A stretch of DNA of 22,448 nt, taken from NCBI GenBank assembly GCA_050178915.1, contig JBFXFO010000053.1, forward strand, positions 1 to 22,448, given 5' to 3'. The number at the start of each line of letters is the position of its first letter. Positions within the stretch are counted from its first letter, which is position 1. This document shows, piece after piece, positions 7,414-15,033 of this stretch. The DNA is from JBFXAF01 sp050178915 (lineage in GTDB: Bacteria; Pseudomonadota; Alphaproteobacteria; Rhizobiales; Rhizobiaceae). Below the pieces are notes generated by a model, which saw only the letters and a program-made list of their open reading frames with translations, did no database searches and was not told the origin of the DNA. The translations under genes were made by a program, and so were the position numbers.

Positions 7414-8453
7414 GCGCCACGACGGGACTGAAGGCAGCGCCGCAGGGCGCGTCTGACATGGCGCACATCGTTCTCACCTTCGACAACAACAAGCTCGCCA
7501 GTGCCCTCTACGGCCAGTTTGACGAAAATCTCGCGCGGCTGGAGCAGAAGCTCGGCGTCGACATCCGCCCGCGCGGCAACCAGCTGAGCATCAAGGGCTC
7601 GCAGCCGGCGGCCGAGCAGGCGCGGCGCGCGCTCGATCACCTCTACTCGATCCTGCAGAAGGGCATCGAGATCGCACAGTCGGACGTAGACGGCGCCGTG
7701 CGCATGGCGATCGCCGCCGACGATCAGCTGACGCTGCCGACGCTGGAGCGCAAGGGCACCATGGCGGCGGCGCAGATCGCCACGCGCAAACGCACCATCT
7801 ACGCACGTTCGCTCAACCAGGACGCCTACATGCGGGCGCTGGAGCGTTCCGAGATGGTGTTCGGCATCGGCCCGGCCGGCACCGGCAAGACCTATCTCGC
7901 CGTCGCGCATGCCGCGATGCTGCTGGAACGCGGCATGGTCGAGCGCATCGTGCTGTCGCGCCCTGCCGTCGAGGCCGGCGAACGGCTCGGTTTCCTGCCC
8001 GGCGACATGAAAGAGAAGGTCGATCCCTACCTGCGCCCGCTCTATGACGCGCTCTACGACATGATGGCGGCCGACAAGGTCGAGCGCGCCATCACTGCAG
8101 GGGCCATCGAGATCGCGCCGCTCGCCTTCATGCGCGGCCGCACGCTGGCGCATTCGGCGGTGATCCTCGACGAGGCGCAGAACACCACGCCGATGCAGAT
8201 GAAGATGTTCCTCACCCGTCTGGGCGAGAACTCCCGCATGATCGTCACCGGCGACCCGACGCAGATCGATCTGCCCAACAACACCAAGTCCGGCCTGGTC
8301 GAGGCGCTGCGCATCCTCGACGGCGTGCCGGGCATCGTCAACGTCCGCTTCAACGAGAAGGACGTGGTGCGCCATCCGCTGGTGGCCGAGATCGTCTCCG
8401 CTTACGACCGCGAGGCCAAGGTGGCGCGTGGCCTGTCCATCGGCGAGGACTGA
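7410..8453 (+). CDS. phoH: PhoH-like ATPase (YbeZ)
   Basis: A cytoplasmic P-loop ATPase of the PhoH/YbeZ family. In many bacteria it is encoded beside and interacts with YbeY, and is linked to RNA processing or ribosome maturation. The 347-residue product has an N-terminal KH-like part with RPRGNQLSIKG, a Walker A GPAGTGKT at residues 154-161 and a Walker B VILDEAQN at 251-258, followed by MIVTGDPTQIDLP typical of PhoH. The start was taken as TTG because of the Shine-Dalgarno at 7398-7403 and the TTGA overlap with the miaB stop. MAHIVLTF at 7458 is the alternative. The next gene, ybeY, follows after 9 nt. Despite the name, a role in phosphate starvation is not implied for this paralogue. Confidence 0.94.
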   Translation: MSATTGLKAAPQGASDMAHIVLTFDNNKLASALYGQFDENLARLEQKLGVDIRPRGNQLSIKGSQPAAEQARRALDHLYSILQKGIEIAQSDVDGAVRMAIAADDQLTLPTLERKGTMAAAQIATRKRTIYARSLNQDAYMRALERSEMVFGIGPAGTGKTYLAVAHAAMLLERGMVERIVLSRPAVEAGERLGFLPGDMKEKVDPYLRPLYDALYDMMAADKVERAITAGAIEIAPLAFMRGRTLAHSAVILDEAQNTTPMQMKMFLTRLGENSRMIVTGDPTQIDLPNNTKSGLVEALRILDGVPGIVNVRFNEKDVVRHPLVAEIVSAYDREAKVARGLSIGED

Positions 8454-8462
8454 GCCGCCGCC

Positions 8463-8966
8463 ATGCCGAAAAGCGCCGGGTCCTCGGCCGGAGAGGGCGA
8501 TTTCACCCTCGCGCTGACCGTCGAGGCGGGCGACTGGGGCGAGCGCCGCAGGCTGCGCCAGCTGGCCAAGCGCGCCATCCGCACAGCCTTCGCCGAGACC
8601 GGCGCGGCGCCGCGGGGCGCCGAGGTGAGCCTGGTGCTCACCGATGACGCCCACATGCGCACCCTGAACGCCGCCTGGCGGGGCAAGGACAAGCCGACCA
8701 ATGTGCTTTCCTTCCCGGCGATCCAGCTGAAGCCCGGCCAGCCGCTGCCGCCCATGCTTGGCGACATCGTCGTGGCCCACGAAACGCTGGCGCGCGAGGC
8801 CACCCTCGAAAACAAGCCTCTCGATCACCATCTGATACACCTCCTCGTCCATGGCGTGCTGCATCTGATGGGCTACGATCATGAGGTCGATGCGGAAGCC
8901 GAGGATATGGAAGGGCTCGAAAGCCGCGCTCTGGCGAGGCTTGCCATTCCCGATCCCCATGGCTAA
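8463..8966 (+). CDS. ybeY: Endoribonuclease / 16S rRNA maturation factor YbeY
   Basis: YbeY is a zinc-dependent single-strand endoribonuclease involved in 16S rRNA 3'-end maturation and late 70S quality control. In rhizobia the homologue is also known to affect sRNA regulation and symbiosis (S. meliloti SMc01113). The 167-residue product has the family core KPTNVLSFPA and LGDIVVAHETLAREA, and the zinc motif HGVLHLMGYDH at residues 130-140 with His130, His134 and His140. The N-terminus carries about ten extra residues (PKSAGSSAGEG) relative to shorter homologues. It lies 9 nt after phoH and 32 nt before the ybeX gene, the classical phoH-ybeY-ybeX-lnt order. Confidence 0.95.
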   Translation: MPKSAGSSAGEGDFTLALTVEAGDWGERRRLRQLAKRAIRTAFAETGAAPRGAEVSLVLTDDAHMRTLNAAWRGKDKPTNVLSFPAIQLKPGQPLPPMLGDIVVAHETLAREATLENKPLDHHLIHLLVHGVLHLMGYDHEVDAEAEDMEGLESRALARLAIPDPHG

Positions 8967-8998
8967 CAGCTAGAGCGCCATTTCTTGGCCAGGCCACG

Positions 8999-10123
8999 AT
9001 GAACAGCGACAGTACGAAAAACGCCCCGGAAACCAGCTCCGGTGAGCCGCAGGCAGCAGGGGACGGACCCGCCACGGGCGGATCGGGCACAGCCGGTCCG
9101 AGTACCGGCGGGCAGCTGCCGGCGCCCGACCGCCCCAAGCTGCTCGAACGTTTCACGCGTCTTTTCCGCCAGCGCAATGGCGGCTCCAACATCCGCGAAG
9201 ATTTGGAAGACGCGCTCGCCGTCACCGCCGAGGATCAGGAATCCTTCTCGCCGGGCGAGCGCGCCATGCTCAACAACATCCTGCGGCTGCGCGAGGTGCG
9301 CGTCGAGGACGTGATGGTGCCGCGCGCTGACATCGAAGCGGTCGAGATCAACACCACGCTCGGCGCCCTGCTGATCGCGGTGGAAAAATCCGGCCATTCG
9401 CGCATGCCGGTCTATTCGGAGAATCTCGACGACCCGCGCGGCATGGTCCACATCCGCGACGTGGTTGCCTACCTGACCCGCACCGCCCGATCGAAGAAGC
9501 CCGCGCGGCCGCGCAAGGGTTCGGCTGCTGCTGCAACTGCGACAGCGGCTGCGGAGACGCAGGAGCTCGACTTCGCCAATGTCGACCTGACCAAGACGAT
9601 CGGCCAGCTGGAACTGATCCGCACCGTGCTGTTCGTACCGCCCTCCATGCTGGCATCCGACCTGATGACGCGCATGCAGGCCACCCGCACCCAGATGGCG
9701 CTGGTGATCGACGAGTATGGCGGCACCGACGGCCTCGTTTCGCTGGAAGACATCGTCGAGATGGTCGTCGGCGATATCGAGGACGAGCATGACGAGGACG
9801 AGCCGCTGGTGACAAAGGCCGGCGATGGCATCTTCATCGTCGACGGCAAGGCCGAGATCGACGACGTGGCCAAACTCATCGGCGACGATTTCGCGGCCGG
9901 CGAGCATGGCGAGACGGTCGATACGATCGGCGGCATGATCTTCAACGAGCTTGGCCGGGTGCCGGTGCGCGGCGAGGTGGTGCACCCCATCCCCGGCTTC
10001 GAGTTCCATGTGCTCGACGCCGATCCGCGCCGCGTGAAGCGTGTTCGCATCGTCCACGACCCGAAGGGCGAGCGCCGCCGCCGCGCCCGCACGGAAGCGC
10101 CCGAGACCACGCCGAGCGCCTGA
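8999..10123 (+). CDS. ybeX: CBS-domain HlyC/CorC family protein (YbeX-like)
   Basis: A soluble 374-residue protein with paired CBS domains and a C-terminal CorC_HlyC (transporter-associated) domain. E. coli YbeX (CorC) was first linked to magnesium/cobalt efflux and later to ribosome assembly, in line with the neighbours ybeY and phoH. CBS1 spans about residues 104-158 (VMVPRADIEAV, GHSRMPVYSE), CBS2 about 213-260 (VIDEYGGTDGLVSLEDIVE) and CorC about 272-353 (IGGMIFNELGRVP). There is no DUF21 membrane region, unlike the larger hemolysin-like paralogues. Two low-complexity insertions stand out: a Gly/Ser/Pro-rich N-terminal tail of about 40 residues and an Ala/Thr/Lys-rich linker between the CBS domains (about 161-187). 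The basic C-terminus ends in ERRRRARTE. Confidence 0.9.
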   Translation: MNSDSTKNAPETSSGEPQAAGDGPATGGSGTAGPSTGGQLPAPDRPKLLERFTRLFRQRNGGSNIREDLEDALAVTAEDQESFSPGERAMLNNILRLREVRVEDVMVPRADIEAVEINTTLGALLIAVEKSGHSRMPVYSENLDDPRGMVHIRDVVAYLTRTARSKKPARPRKGSAAAATATAAAETQELDFANVDLTKTIGQLELIRTVLFVPPSMLASDLMTRMQATRTQMALVIDEYGGTDGLVSLEDIVEMVVGDIEDEHDEDEPLVTKAGDGIFIVDGKAEIDDVAKLIGDDFAAGEHGETVDTIGGMIFNELGRVPVRGEVVHPIPGFEFHVLDADPRRVKRVRIVHDPKGERRRRARTEAPETTPSA

Positions 10124-10205
10124 TCGCGGCAAGCGGACGGCTTCTGCCCTCCGGCTTCGGCTGGTAAACCTCTGCCCGGGTGATTCTCTCGTCTCAGGGC
10201 AGGGT

Positions 10206-11792
10206 ATGGAGCGCCTCGCAGGGCGGATAATTTTGCTATGGGGCTGGCGGCGGCTTTTCGTCGCGTTCCTGGCTGGCGCTTTGGCGGTCCTTTCGGCCGC
10301 GCCTTACGATTTTTTCGCGGTCTGCTTCGTCTCGTTCCCCGTTCTGGTGTGGCTGCTGGATGGCGCCGCCACGGCGACGCGGCGCACGCTCGCCGGCCGG
10401 CTGCTGCCGGCCTTCGCCACCGGCTGGTGGTTCGGCTTCGGCTATTTCGTTGCAGGGCTCTGGTGGGTCGGCAAGGCGATGCTGGTCGAGGCCGACGCCT
10501 ACGCCTGGGCGGTGCCCATTGGCGTTCTTGTCCTGCCCGCGATCATGGCCCTGTTCTACGGGCTGGCCGCCGCGCTGGCGCGGCTCGTCCGAAGCGACGG
10601 CATTGGCCGCATCGCCGCACTCGCGGCGGCCTTTGCGCTGTGCGAATGGCTGCGCACCTTCGTGTTCACGGGGTTCCCCTGGAACCCGATCGGCTACGCT
10701 GCCATGCCCATCCCGCCGCTGATGCAATCGGTTGCACTCGTCGGCATGCCGGGCATCAACGCGCTGGCCGTCTTCGTCTTCGCGATGCCCGCGCTGCTCG
10801 CCGCCCGCCGTCACCTGCGCACCGGCCTGGCGCTGGCGCTGATCGTCATCGCGGCGCATGCCGGTTACGGCTACTGGCGTGTTGCAAGGCCAGCGCCGGA
10901 ACAGTCGCGCGCGCTGGCGTTGCGCATCGTCCAGCCCGCTATCGACCAGTCGGAGAAATGGGACACGGAGGTGCGCGACCGCATCTTCAAGACGCTTCTC
11001 GACCTGAGCGCGGCGCCTTCCGCCACTGGGCAGCCGCGGCCGGAACTGATCGTCTGGCCGGAAACCTCGGTGCCTTTCCTCATCACCGACAAGCCGCAGG
11101 CGCTGGTCGCCATCGCCGACCTCCTGAGCGACGGCCAGATGCTGCTGGCGGGCGTGGTGCGCGGCGAGCGCGATCCGTCGGCGCCGGATGGCGCGCGCTT
11201 CTACAACGCGGTTGCCGCCATCCACGACCGCGGCGAGATCGTCGATGCGGTCGACAAGGTGCATCTGGTGCCGGGCGGCGAGTACCTGCCCTTTGCCGAG
11301 TTGTTCGCGATGCTCGGCATCGAGCAGATTGTCGCAGGTCCCGGTGGGTTCTACGCCGGCGCCGAGCGTCATCCGATCAGCATCGCCGACGGCGTCACGG
11401 CGGCGGCCTTCATCTGCTACGAGATCATCTTCCCTGAACTGGTGGCCGCCGATGTCGGCGATGCCAACCTGATCCTGAACGTCACCAACGACGCGTGGTT
11501 CGGCAATTCGCCAGGCCCGTACCAGCATCTGCGGCAGGCGCAAATCCGCGCCGTCGAGGCTGGCCGGCCGCTGGTGCGCGCCGCCAACACCGGCATCTCC
11601 GCCGTCATCGACGCACGCGGCCGCATCCTCGACGCGCTGGCGCTCGATACGCGCGGCGCGCTCGACCTGTCGCTGGCCGTCGCGCGAGAAACGCCGCCTA
11701 TCCGCTGGAATCCGATGCTCGTAGGGGCTATCCTGTGCGCGCTGATGGCGGCGGCAGCGTTGGCGACGGCCCGACGGCGCGGCGCCGATTGA
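10206..11792 (+). CDS. lnt: Apolipoprotein N-acyltransferase
   Basis: An inner-membrane enzyme that adds the third acyl chain to the N-terminal cysteine of lipoproteins. The homologue in Sinorhizobium is ActA, required for acid tolerance. The 528-residue product has about six hydrophobic segments in the first 230 residues, then a periplasmic nitrilase-like domain. The catalytic triad is visible: Glu286 (VWPETSVPF), Lys351 (DKVHLVPGGEYLPF) and Cys404 (FICYEIIFPE). A final hydrophobic segment (LVGAILCALMAAAAL) anchors the C-terminus. The start ATG at 10206 has AGGG at 10196-10199. The 82-nt gap after ybeX shows no terminator. A longer in-frame extension upstream overlaps ybeX and was rejected because it does not look like a membrane protein N-terminus. 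Confidence 0.95.
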   Translation: MERLAGRIILLWGWRRLFVAFLAGALAVLSAAPYDFFAVCFVSFPVLVWLLDGAATATRRTLAGRLLPAFATGWWFGFGYFVAGLWWVGKAMLVEADAYAWAVPIGVLVLPAIMALFYGLAAALARLVRSDGIGRIAALAAAFALCEWLRTFVFTGFPWNPIGYAAMPIPPLMQSVALVGMPGINALAVFVFAMPALLAARRHLRTGLALALIVIAAHAGYGYWRVARPAPEQSRALALRIVQPAIDQSEKWDTEVRDRIFKTLLDLSAAPSATGQPRPELIVWPETSVPFLITDKPQALVAIADLLSDGQMLLAGVVRGERDPSAPDGARFYNAVAAIHDRGEIVDAVDKVHLVPGGEYLPFAELFAMLGIEQIVAGPGGFYAGAERHPISIADGVTAAAFICYEIIFPELVAADVGDANLILNVTNDAWFGNSPGPYQHLRQAQIRAVEAGRPLVRAANTGISAVIDARGRILDALALDTRGALDLSLAVARETPPIRWNPMLVGAILCALMAAAALATARRRGAD

Positions 11793-11858
11793 CAGGAGGT
11801 TACATTAGAGATTGATTGTAAAACTGCGCCGGAGCCGCCATCGCTTGTCTAGCGGCGC

Positions 11859-11912
11859 TTGACCCATGACGGCATATCTAACTGACTTTGTGCCATAGTC
11901 TGTCGCGCACAA
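11859..11912 (+). promoter_or_regulatory. Candidate praR promoter region with an operator-like dyad
   Basis: TTGACC at 11859-11864 could be a -35 element, with no convincing -10 at the expected spacing. Further downstream, the inverted repeat TTGTGC-N13-GCACAA spans 11888-11912 and ends 21 bp before the praR ATG. The position would suit autoregulation by the HTH protein, which is an inference. The rest of the 141-nt gap after lnt holds only an orphan AGGAGG (11794-11799) and a GC-rich weak hairpin around 11826-11859. Confidence 0.35.
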
Positions 11913-11933
11913 TCAAGAAAAACGGCGGTTAAT

Positions 11934-12350
11934 ATGGTCGAGAACAAGAAAAAACCAAATCCGATCGACGCGCATGTCGGGAGCAGGGTGCGTCTTCGCC
12001 GCAACATGCTGGGAATGAGCCAGGAGAGGCTGGGAGAAAGCCTCGGAATCACGTTCCAGCAAATCCAGAAGTACGAGAAAGGCACGAATCGTGTCGGCGC
12101 GAGCCGGCTGCAGGCCATCGCCTCCGTGCTCGACGTGCCGGTTTCCTTTTTCTTCGAGAACGCGCCCGGCGGCCAGCCGACGGCGGCAGCGGGCCTCGGC
12201 GAGGAAAGCCAGACGACTTTTGTCGTCGATTTCCTCAACAGCGCCGAGGGAATTCAGCTCAACCGGGCGTTCGCACGCATCTCGAACCCGCAGGTGCGGC
12301 GCAAGCTTGTCGATCTGGTGAAGACTCTCGCCGGCGACGTGCAGGAATAG
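11934..12350 (+). CDS. praR: XRE-family regulator of the PraR/PhrR type
   Basis: A 138-residue DNA-binding protein with a Cro/CI-type HTH at about residues 14-70 (VGSRVRLRRNMLGMSQERLG, FQQIQKYEKGTNRVGASRLQ). A helical C-terminal part follows (VPVSFFFENAPGG, then FVVDFLNSAEGIQLNRAF). It closely matches the rhizobial regulators PraR (R. leguminosarum, Azorhizobium; quorum sensing, biofilm and reb-gene control) and PhrR, the low-pH-induced gene next to actA (lnt) in S. meliloti. The same position directly after lnt supports this. The gene has its own upstream spacer with a dyad, so it is probably separately transcribed. The Shine-Dalgarno is weak (GGCGGT). There is no sensor domain in the sequence. 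The family is certain; the choice among PraR/PhrR names is by similarity recalled, not by search. Confidence 0.88.
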   Translation: MVENKKKPNPIDAHVGSRVRLRRNMLGMSQERLGESLGITFQQIQKYEKGTNRVGASRLQAIASVLDVPVSFFFENAPGGQPTAAAGLGEESQTTFVVDFLNSAEGIQLNRAFARISNPQVRRKLVDLVKTLAGDVQE

Positions 12351-12353
12351 ATG

Positions 12354-12368
12354 CGAGGCCGAGCCTCG
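12354..12368 (+). terminator. Small hairpin just after praR
   Basis: CGAGGC-CGA-GCCTCG forms a 6-bp stem with a 3-nt loop four bases after the praR stop. No T-tract follows, so at best it is a weak or Rho-assisted 3' end. Confidence 0.3.
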
Positions 12369-12451
12369 GCTCCTGTTGCCTGAAAGCCGCTTATCTTGCC
12401 GAATAGCGGCGATTCTGCCCGTTTTTTGCAGGGATGGAGCAATCCGTTCTC

Positions 12452-12491
12452 TTGACGCTCTCTTGCGCGCTGGCTAACTGGGCGCGCTTTT
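12452..12491 (+). promoter_or_regulatory. metK upstream region: candidate promoter overlapping a GC-rich dyad with trailing T's
   Basis: TTGACG at 12452-12457 is a good -35, but the hexamer 17 bp on (TAACTG, 12475) is a weak -10. The stretch 12465-12487 reads GCGCGC-N11-GCGCGC and is followed by four T's (12488-12491). As DNA it is a dyad over the -10; if transcription starts further upstream, the RNA would be a terminator-like hairpin 5' of metK. A second possible stem, GCCGCT-N13-AGCGGC, lies at 12386-12410. I see no known SAM-riboswitch consensus. This 184-nt interval contains no supported gene. Confidence 0.4.
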
Positions 12492-12534
12492 GCCGGGGGT
12501 GGGTCTTCGGCTCATTTTCCAGAGGGGTTATCCC

Positions 12535-13779
<1,245 letters not shown>

Positions 13780-13792
13780 TGGCACTGCGACC

Positions 13793-14491
13793 GTGACCAC
13801 CGACCGTCCCAACCGGCCAGCCGGCGCCTTCTTCGGGCGCCGGCATGGCAAGACCATCCGGGCGCGGCCGCAGGCGGCGCTCGATCTGGCGCTGCCGCGT
13901 TACCAGATTGATCTGGCGCAGCCGGCGCCGGCCAGCCTTGCCGCGCTCTTCACCGCACCGGTAATGCAGGTCAGGCTGGAGATCGGCTTCGGTGGCGGCG
14001 AGCATCTGCTGCACGAGGCGCGGCGCTTTCCCGGGACCGGGTTCATCGGGGCCGAAGCCTTCGTCAACGGCATGGCCAAGCTGATGGCGGTGCTCGATCA
14101 GACGCCGCTGCCTAACATGCGCGTGCATGCCGACGACGCGGTGAAGCTGCTCGACTGGCTGCCTGACGCCTCGCTCGACGGCATCGATCTGCTCTATCCC
14201 GATCCGTGGCCGAAGAAGCGGCACTGGAAGCGGCGCTTCGTCAGCACGGAAAATCTCGACCGCTTCGCGCGTGTCATGAAGCCGGGCGGACGCTTCCGCT
14301 TCGCCTCCGACATCGACACCTATGTGAACTGGACGCTGCTCAAGGCCGGTGCCCACCCGGCTTTCGAGTGGCTGGCGGCGCAGGCCGACGACTGGCGCCG
14401 GCCCTACGAGGGCTGGCCGGGCACGCGTTACGAGGCGAAGGCGCTGCGCGAGGGCCGCACTCCGGCCTACCTGACCTTCCGGCGGACATGA
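13793..14491 (+). CDS. trmB: tRNA (guanine-N7-)-methyltransferase
   Basis: Methylates G46 in the variable loop of tRNA to m7G, using SAM. The 232-residue product has the SAM-binding EIGFGGGEHLLHEA from Glu63, and the hallmark YPDPWPKKRHWKRRF around Asp137, followed by FARVMKPGGRFRFASDID and the C-terminal GTRYEAKALREGR. The start was taken as GTG at 13793. It has no good Shine-Dalgarno but lies 13 nt after metK and gives the basic N-terminus TTDRPNRPAGAFFGRRHGK that I expect for alphaproteobacterial TrmB. A short out-of-frame ATG at 13779 leads to a stop after five codons. A terminator follows right after the stop. Confidence 0.94.
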   Translation: MTTDRPNRPAGAFFGRRHGKTIRARPQAALDLALPRYQIDLAQPAPASLAALFTAPVMQVRLEIGFGGGEHLLHEARRFPGTGFIGAEAFVNGMAKLMAVLDQTPLPNMRVHADDAVKLLDWLPDASLDGIDLLYPDPWPKKRHWKRRFVSTENLDRFARVMKPGGRFRFASDIDTYVNWTLLKAGAHPAFEWLAAQADDWRRPYEGWPGTRYEAKALREGRTPAYLTFRRT

Positions 14492-14495
14492 AAAA

Positions 14496-14533
14496 CCCGG
14501 CCTCCGAAGACGGGGCCGGGCTTCTCATTCGTT
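14496..14533 (+). terminator. Rho-independent terminator after trmB
   Basis: CCCGGCC (14496-14502) pairs with GGCCGGG (14514-14520). Inside, CCG/CGG closes an AAGA tetraloop with one bulged T, so the stem reaches about 10 bp. A pyrimidine/T-rich tail (CTTCTCATTCGTTTC) follows and an A5 run precedes, so it may also stop minus-strand transcripts coming from the small gene at 14617-14745. Confidence 0.65.
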
Positions 14534-14616
14534 TCTGTCCGGCACTGGCCCTGATCCGAAAAATCGTCTCGGGCCCGTGCCTGGAAACGGCGAACTTGGC
14601 GGACGTGATGTCCGGT

Positions 14617-14745
14617 TCAACGTCTGGACGTGGCAGTCTCGGCGCGCGGCTGGCGGTCCTGACGGACAGCCGCGGCAGCGGCGAATGCATCGCCCATGAT
14701 CGAGAGAACTTCGCCGAGGAACGAGGTCTTCGTCCTGGCAGTCAT
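14617..14745 (-). CDS. Probable small protein of 42 residues, unknown function
   Basis: This short minus-strand frame begins at ATG 14745 with GAGAG eight bases upstream. The product begins MTARTKTSFLGEVLSIMGDA, continues with an alanine-rich helix and ends in a basic Arg/Gln-rich tail. The N-terminal two thirds could form an amphipathic or membrane-associating helix; there is no cleavable signal peptide. I recall many small unnamed rhizobial proteins with a similar FLGEV.S.G.A....AAVR pattern, but cannot confirm homology. It lies alone between two plus-strand units, facing the trmB terminator, with two inverted repeats upstream. The longer minus frame starting at 14752 in another phase has Cys/Arg/Pro-rich composition and looks like a shadow. 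Confidence 0.5.
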   Translation of the reverse strand: MTARTKTSFLGEVLSIMGDAFAAAAAVRQDRQPRAETATSRR

Positions 14746-14773
14746 GACACATACTCTCTGTTTGTGTGACGTA

Positions 14774-14797
14774 GCGTATGTAGAGATTTGCATACGC
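14774..14797. repeat. Operator-like inverted repeat upstream of the minus-strand small gene
   Basis: GCGTATG-N10-CATACGC is a perfect 7-bp dyad, 29 bp upstream of the small gene start. Read on the minus strand, it covers the spacer and -10 (TACATA) of a weak promoter TTCCTC-N17-TACATA. This is the usual place for a repressor site. Confidence 0.5.
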
Positions 14798-14810
14798 GCG
14801 AGGAAGAGCG

Positions 14811-14835
14811 GGCGCGCATTTCAGCCATGCGCGCC
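14811..14835. repeat. Second GC-rich inverted repeat
   Basis: GGCGCGCA-N9-TGCGCGCC is a perfect 8-bp dyad. The motif CGCGCATTTC from its left arm is repeated directly after the right arm (14836-14845). There is no T-tract on either strand, so a terminator is unlikely. The stretch from here to the promoter at 14920 shows nothing else. Confidence 0.4.
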
Positions 14836-14919
14836 GCGCATTTCTGATCGCCCGGTTGCTCCGACGTGATGCCGTGGCCGGGGTCCTGCGCCCGGCGGAT
14901 ACAAACCGCCTCGTCCGCC

Positions 14920-14948
14920 TTGCAATTGCGGGCCGAGGCGACTATATC
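14920..14948 (+). promoter_or_regulatory. Promoter of the rimP-nusA-infB operon
   Basis: TTGCAA (14920-14925), a 17-bp spacer and TATATC (14943-14948) make the best sigma70-type promoter in the window. Transcription would begin near 14955, giving a leader of about 80 nt before rimP. Confidence 0.65.
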
Positions 14949-14954
14949 AGCCTC

Positions 14955-15033
14955 AAATTCTTGGTCGGCATGACGAAGAGTGGGTCCACCCGGTCCCGCT
15001 CTTTTTTGTTACCGGCCGCTGGTTTGGAGCGGC
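14955..15033 (+). ncRNA. rimP leader: structured 5' UTR / putative attenuator
   Basis: The leader RNA has two hairpins. The first (14976-15003) is followed by T's and is a complete intrinsic terminator. The second, GCCGCT-GGTTTGG-AGCGGC (15015-15033), contains the rimP Shine-Dalgarno GGAG (15026-15029) partly in its loop and partly in its 3' arm. A putative attenuator named the rimP leader, located before rimP-nusA-infB in alphaproteobacteria and ending in a terminator, is listed among RNA families. The position and shape here agree with it, although I have not aligned it. The ends are approximate. Confidence 0.65.

Noticed and set aside
7053..8960. 635-codon open frame on the minus strand opposite miaB, phoH and ybeY
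   Set aside because: It spans three clear genes, has shadow-type composition and no motif.
11794..11863. AGGAGG after lnt followed by a TTG-started frame of 16 codons
   Set aside because: The spacing to the TTG (11813) is long and the frame has no recognisable leader-peptide feature; it is probably chance.
12351..12534. SAM-II or SAM/SAH riboswitch before metK
   Set aside because: The conserved pseudoknot sequences I know from these classes are not present; only unassigned stems are seen.
14525..14752. 75-codon minus-strand frame in another phase over the small gene
   Set aside because: Its Cys/Arg/Pro-rich product is less protein-like than the 42-residue frame, which also has the better-placed Shine-Dalgarno.
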